From assembly GCA_945896765.1 (NCBI GenBank), contig CAMDEL010000051.1, positions 1-9,158 on the forward strand: a stretch of DNA of 9,158 nt. Direction: 5' to 3'. Below are positions 6,016-9,158 of this stretch, piece after piece. Positions within the stretch are counted from its first letter, which is position 1. The number at the start of each line of letters is the position of its first letter. Below the pieces are notes generated by a model. That model ran no database searches, had not been told where the DNA came from, and was given only the letters and a program-made list of their open reading frames with translations. The stretch comes from Singulisphaera sp. GP187. Lineage in GTDB: Bacteria; Planctomycetota; Phycisphaerae; Phycisphaerales; SM1A02. Made by a program: the position numbers and the translations under genes.

Positions 6016-7413
6016 ATGCTTGACAAGGTTTTTAAAGCGTATGACGTGCGGGCGACATATCCATCTCCTCTCAATGAGGCGCTTGCGTGGAAGATTGGTT
6101 ATGGATGCGCGCGGTGGTTGACCGAGCGTGCAACAAAAGATGGTGTCGATCATCCAAAGATGCGTCACATCGTTGTTGGTCGTGACATGCGCAAGAGTTC
6201 GCCGTCATTGGCGAACGCACTCAAGCGCGGCATTCAAGATTTCGGCGCGCATGTAATCGATGTTGGAATGGTCGACACGCCGATGACATATTTCGCAATC
6301 AATCATTTCAATTGTGCTGGTGGTGTTGAAGTGACGGCGAGTCACAATCCAGCGCAATACAACGGATTCAAGGTCAGTCGAATTCATGCGAAGCCTGTTG
6401 GCACTGGCAGCGGATTGGAAGTGATTCGCGAGTATGCCAAGGAATGCGAAGAAGGAAATGTTGAGCGTCGCGCTGGTCGAGAAGAACAAGTCGATCTGTG
6501 GAAAGCATATCGGGATCATCTTTTGCGTTTGTTGCATCCATCTGTTCTGGATGGTTCGTGTCGATTGCGCGTTGCGATTGATGCAAGCAACGGAATGGCT
6601 GGAACGATGGCGCCCAAAGTGCTTGATGGAGTTGCGGGCTTCGAGATTCAAACGATCAACTATGACAATAGTTCTGGCGAATTCGTGCACGAACCCAATC
6701 CACTCGTCGAGGCAAATCTTGCCTCGGTTCGTGCTGCGGTCATCGCAGGAAAGATGGACTTTGGTGTGTGCTTCGATGGCGACGCAGATCGTTGCGTGAT
6801 CGTCGACGAACGCGGTACGCCGATCGGTTGTGATCTTTTGCTTGCTGCTCTTGCTGGAGAAGCGCTCAAATCTGCGCCAGGCGCGGCGGTGGTTTATGAC
6901 CTTCGTTCGTCGCGCAGTGTTCGAGAAGCAATCATCGAAGCTGGCGGAGTGCCGATCGAAAGTCGAGTCGGCCACGTCTTTATGAAGGCGCGATTGGCGG
7001 AGACTCGTGCGCCGATTGGTGGAGAACTCTCTGGACACTTTTATTTCGCAGACATGTTTAACGCCGACAGTGGCATTCGCGCATTCCTCGCCGTTGCAAG
7101 TTTGCTTGCTGCGAAGAAGATGCCGCTCTCAAAGATCATCGCACCATTTCAGCGGTATCAGCAATCGGGCGAAATTAATTTTCAGAACGAGGACAAGTTG
7201 GGTGCGCTTGCCGCATTGCGCGCTGCATATTCGACTGGAAAATTTACAGAGTTGGATGGATTGAGCCTTGATGCAGGGGAGTGGTGGTGCAATGTGCGGC
7301 TCAGCAACACGGAACCATTGTTACGGTTGAACCTCGAATCGCGAGATCGCGCAACGGTGGAGAAGCAAGTTGCGGCATTGACGCCGATCTTGGGCAAACG
7401 AGTCGATCACTAG
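6016..7413 (+). CDS. algC: Phosphomannomutase / phosphoglucomutase
   Basis: This cytosolic alpha-D-phosphohexomutase moves phosphate between C6 and C1 of mannose or glucose, supplying precursors for nucleotide sugars used in lipopolysaccharide, exopolysaccharide or glycogen. The 465-residue product matches the length of the bifunctional PMM/PGM subfamily. The four active-site elements are present: the phosphoserine loop TASHNP at 107-112 (Ser109), the metal loop DGDADR at 254-259, the sugar-binding GGELSGH at 335-341 and the phosphate-binding RLSNTEPLLR at 428-437. The N terminus FKAYDVRATYP at 6-16 is typical (FRAYDIRG in relatives). Subfamily is judged by overall resemblance, so the symbol algC (or manB) is a best fit; substrate preference cannot be read from the sequence. 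There is no Shine-Dalgarno sequence before the ATG. The gene is divergent from rpsB. Confidence 0.92.
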   Translation: MLDKVFKAYDVRATYPSPLNEALAWKIGYGCARWLTERATKDGVDHPKMRHIVVGRDMRKSSPSLANALKRGIQDFGAHVIDVGMVDTPMTYFAINHFNCAGGVEVTASHNPAQYNGFKVSRIHAKPVGTGSGLEVIREYAKECEEGNVERRAGREEQVDLWKAYRDHLLRLLHPSVLDGSCRLRVAIDASNGMAGTMAPKVLDGVAGFEIQTINYDNSSGEFVHEPNPLVEANLASVRAAVIAGKMDFGVCFDGDADRCVIVDERGTPIGCDLLLAALAGEALKSAPGAAVVYDLRSSRSVREAIIEAGGVPIESRVGHVFMKARLAETRAPIGGELSGHFYFADMFNADSGIRAFLAVASLLAAKKMPLSKIIAPFQRYQQSGEINFQNEDKLGALAALRAAYSTGKFTELDGLSLDAGEWWCNVRLSNTEPLLRLNLESRDRATVEKQVAALTPILGKRVDH

Positions 7414-7545
7414 TTTGCGCTGGTTGAGTGCGTGACCGAGACGAACCGAGACGGAATTCGGACGAGACGGACGGCTCACACGGTTTATCCGATCCCAAGA
7501 TTTGTGCGTGTCACCAATCTTCTGGCTTGCTATTCTTGGACTCGC
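7414..7545. other. Intergenic gap with three CGAGACG copies
   Basis: This 132-bp gap separates the phosphomutase from the 144-residue ORF. CGAGACG occurs at 7437-7443, 7447-7453 and 7463-7469, giving a purine-rich, imperfectly repeated stretch. No intrinsic terminator for the phosphomutase gene is visible. The right part holds the candidate promoter described separately. The frame of the downstream ORF stays open through most of the gap from a GTG at 7432, but the encoded sequence is low in conserved character and is not called. Confidence 0.4.
7508..7536 (+). promoter_or_regulatory. Candidate promoter of the 144-residue ORF
   Basis: GTGTCA (7508-7513), a 17-bp spacer and TATTCT (7531-7536) give four matches of six at -35 and five of six at -10. 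TATTCT ends 9 nt before the ATG at 7546, the same leaderless spacing seen at other genes. No ribosome-binding sequence intervenes. Confidence 0.45.
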
Positions 7546-7980
7546 ATGCAACACACTGAAACCGATACCGCACTCGTCGTTCTTGAATCACTCACCGAAG
7601 GTCGAATGACCATCGCGATTCCCAGAACAAACTATTCGCTCGACCTTGTCGACACCAATCCTGCAGCACGATCAATGTTGTCCAGTCGGATCGGTCGCCA
7701 CATCAATGGTGTTGTTCACGCTCGTGCGCTGAAGATGAATAGAGCTACTGGCGGCGGCGTCTATATCGAACCAGTGAACGGTCATCCGCGCAGCGTTCAA
7801 GGTCGCGTGCTGGCGACTGATACTGTGAACAATAAAATTCTTGCGCATGTCGTGATTCCAATGTGGATCACGGTTCCTGCAGGTCAAGCCGCCGCAGATT
7901 TTTCAACTGGCGAACTTCTCAATTTCTATGTCGAAAGCGGAACCTCATTCGCTTGCGCATCCGCTTCGGCGTCATCTTGA
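7546..7980 (+). CDS. Uncharacterised 144-residue protein
   Basis: I do not recognise this protein. It has no signal peptide or membrane helix and should be a soluble, beta-rich cytosolic protein. The middle alternates hydrophobic and polar residues (GVVHARALKM at 55-64, GGGVYIEPV at 69-77). The best-structured segment is GRVLATDTVNNKILAHVVIP at 86-105, followed by MWITVP and by FSTGELLNFYVESGTSF at 119-135. The tail ACASASASS looks disordered. The ATG at 7546 is chosen because a good promoter lies just upstream and the N-terminal extension to a GTG at 7432 looks non-coding. The stop codon at 7978-7980 abuts the stop of the convergent repeat-protein gene with no gap. Codon character is like the neighbours, so I see no sign of recent transfer. 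A real gene is likely; the function is unknown. Confidence 0.75.
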   Translation: MQHTETDTALVVLESLTEGRMTIAIPRTNYSLDLVDTNPAARSMLSSRIGRHINGVVHARALKMNRATGGGVYIEPVNGHPRSVQGRVLATDTVNNKILAHVVIPMWITVPAGQAAADFSTGELLNFYVESGTSFACASASASS

Positions 7981-9129
7981 TTACGGTGCAGAAGCGATCG
8001 CGCTCAAGACGCGCTTGCGTGTTCCTGGTCCGTCATAGACGGCCACTTCGCCCGCACCAATTCGGTCTACTCCAACTCGAACAAGTTGTGATCCCGATCC
8101 GCTTCGAACGCTGATTGCGCCACCATCTGCATCGCTCGCTGCACCTGCAACGATCACGGCTTTTCCATCTGTCTTGGCAAGATTCAGCAATCCGCCATTG
8201 GTCGACGCTCCCAATCCTGCAACTCGTGTTGTTCCTTGCAGAAATGAAATCATTCCCATTCCATTCATTCCTGCTTCGAGAACGGTCACTGCTTGTTGCT
8301 GTGATCCAAACAGCGAGAATCTCGCGCCAGATTCGGATTGCGCCACTCCGGAAAGTGCTTCATTCCCGTCTTGCCCGAAAAGTTTCATCACTCCACCAGT
8401 ATCGTTTTGTGCGGATTCAAGAACCGCAGAGCGTGATCCGTTGCGATTCGCACAACCGATGGATCCGCCACTTGGGAAGGCAACCATTTGCGCCGCGAGT
8501 GTTCCATCATTTTTCGCAACTCGCAGAATTCCGCCTTCGCCATCGACTGCGCCCATCGCGGCAAGTTCTTCACCTGCTGCAGAACGAATGTTGATGCCAG
8601 TCGATGTGCCCGCCATCGCAGCAACGATTCTTGGATGACCTTGGCCATCAATGATCGCAAGTCCTGGGCCACTCGTTTCCGCATGCAATACAGCAGAACC
8701 ACTTCCATCAGGCATGAGCGCTTCGATTCTCCCGCCTTGCGATGATGCGTAGACGCTTGCAACGCCGCTGCCAGCATTATTCCAAATCGCAAGATCGCCG
8801 CCATCATTGTTTGCGCCGAATCGCAAGACATTTGTTCCGCCGTTGCTCCAGACATCAATCTGGCCGCCATTCTGTCCAATGCCAGCAAGAAGAACGATCT
8901 TGTCATTCTGATCGACGACTTCAAAGCGCCGTGCGCGAATGACATCTGCGGTTTGTGATGACTGAGTCGCAGCGACACCTGCAAGTGCGATCAATGCAAC
9001 ACCTGCAGTGACAGCAAGAGTTTTCCATCGCCGAGCATTGACAGAGGCATTTTGCAATTCTGCGATGCGTGCCTCGAGTGATTCCATGCGCTGCGAAAGA
9101 GTTTGATCGATATTTTGGTTTGTTGTCAT
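7981..9129 (-). CDS. Membrane-anchored 22-residue-repeat protein, probable extracytoplasmic beta-solenoid
   Basis: The 382-residue product has three parts. Residues 1-36 form a cytoplasmic coiled coil with heptad hydrophobics at Leu11, Met15, Leu18, Ile22 and Leu25, ending in NARRWK. Residues 37-55 are one membrane helix (TLAVTAGVALIALAGVAAT), oriented N-in by the flanking basic residues. Residues 61-382 are about 14 tandem repeats. The first is VIRARRFEVVDQNDKIVLLAG, and the other 13 average 22 residues with the pattern GG-x-hydrophobic-x-hydrophobic, then N/D-G near positions 9-11, then alternating hydrophobics. Units start at about residues 88, 110, 132, 154, 177, 199, 221, 244, 268, 290, 312, 336 and 358. 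Such regular repeats suggest a beta-solenoid or beta-sheet stalk outside the membrane. Only one cysteine is present. AAGGA lies 11 nt before the ATG, rather far. No enzymatic motif is seen; a structural, adhesive or envelope role is inference. Confidence 0.85.
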   Translation of the reverse strand: MTTNQNIDQTLSQRMESLEARIAELQNASVNARRWKTLAVTAGVALIALAGVAATQSSQTADVIRARRFEVVDQNDKIVLLAGIGQNGGQIDVWSNGGTNVLRFGANNDGGDLAIWNNAGSGVASVYASSQGGRIEALMPDGSGSAVLHAETSGPGLAIIDGQGHPRIVAAMAGTSTGINIRSAAGEELAAMGAVDGEGGILRVAKNDGTLAAQMVAFPSGGSIGCANRNGSRSAVLESAQNDTGGVMKLFGQDGNEALSGVAQSESGARFSLFGSQQQAVTVLEAGMNGMGMISFLQGTTRVAGLGASTNGGLLNLAKTDGKAVIVAGAASDADGGAISVRSGSGSQLVRVGVDRIGAGEVAVYDGPGTRKRVLSAIASAP

Positions 9130-9158
9130 AATTGTGAAAGTCCTTCTGATTGTTAGGA

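Noticed and set aside
6205..7038. Minus-strand open frame of 277 codons inside the phosphomutase gene
   Set aside because: It is the reverse-strand shadow of a gene with all four phosphohexomutase motifs intact.
7990..8020. GCGATCGC palindrome and AAGCG/CGCTT pairing near the convergent stops
   Set aside because: A single copy of the octamer and only five pairs with mismatches inside and no T-run; not a credible terminator or a HIP1-type signal.
8115..8638. Overlapping plus-strand frames opposite the repeat protein
   Set aside because: They arise from the regular codon pattern of the repeats on the other strand; their products are compositionally odd and lack ribosome sites.

Overview
The window looks like ordinary chromosomal backbone from a Gram-negative bacterium of roughly balanced base composition. 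A planctomycete, possibly of the Phycisphaerae type, is my best guess. The grounds are a Kdo-pathway sugar isomerase (implying lipopolysaccharide), a PBP4-type peptidoglycan hydrolase, an rpsB-tsf pair, and a membrane-anchored 22-residue-repeat protein of a style I associate with planctomycetes. This assignment is inference from general impression, not from a marker gene. I see no mobile elements, CRISPR arrays, rRNA or tRNA.

Layout, left to right. A divergent pair comes first: scpA (-, chromosome condensation) and kdsD (+, D-arabinose-5-phosphate isomerase), separated by only 30 bp. kdsD is followed after 4 bp by a small STAS-domain protein (anti-sigma-factor antagonist type), presumably in the same mRNA. 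Converging on it with an 8-bp gap is a D-alanyl-D-alanine carboxypeptidase of family S13 (dacB-like, -). Its upstream region carries a repeated TTACGG motif. Next comes the rpsB-tsf operon (-), ending in a clear intrinsic terminator. Divergent from rpsB is a phosphomannomutase/phosphoglucomutase (+), then an unrecognised 144-residue protein (+). The latter meets, stop codon against stop codon with no gap, a 382-residue membrane-anchored repeat protein (-) that runs to the right edge.

The genes cover chromosome segregation (scpA), envelope biogenesis (kdsD, dacB, the hexose phosphomutase) and translation (rpsB, tsf). The two uncharacterised products lie at the right end.

Two things stand out. 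First, five genes that begin transcription units (scpA, kdsD, dacB, the mutase, the 144-residue ORF) lack a Shine-Dalgarno sequence and have a -10-like hexamer 7-9 nt before the ATG, as expected for leaderless mRNAs. In contrast, rpsB, tsf and the STAS gene have good Shine-Dalgarno sequences. Second, the right-end protein has a clean architecture: coiled coil, one membrane helix, then about 14 units of a 22-residue repeat that probably folds as an extracytoplasmic beta-solenoid. No gap between genes exceeds 300 bp. The largest (263 bp, between rpsB and the mutase) holds both divergent promoters and a long rpsB leader.
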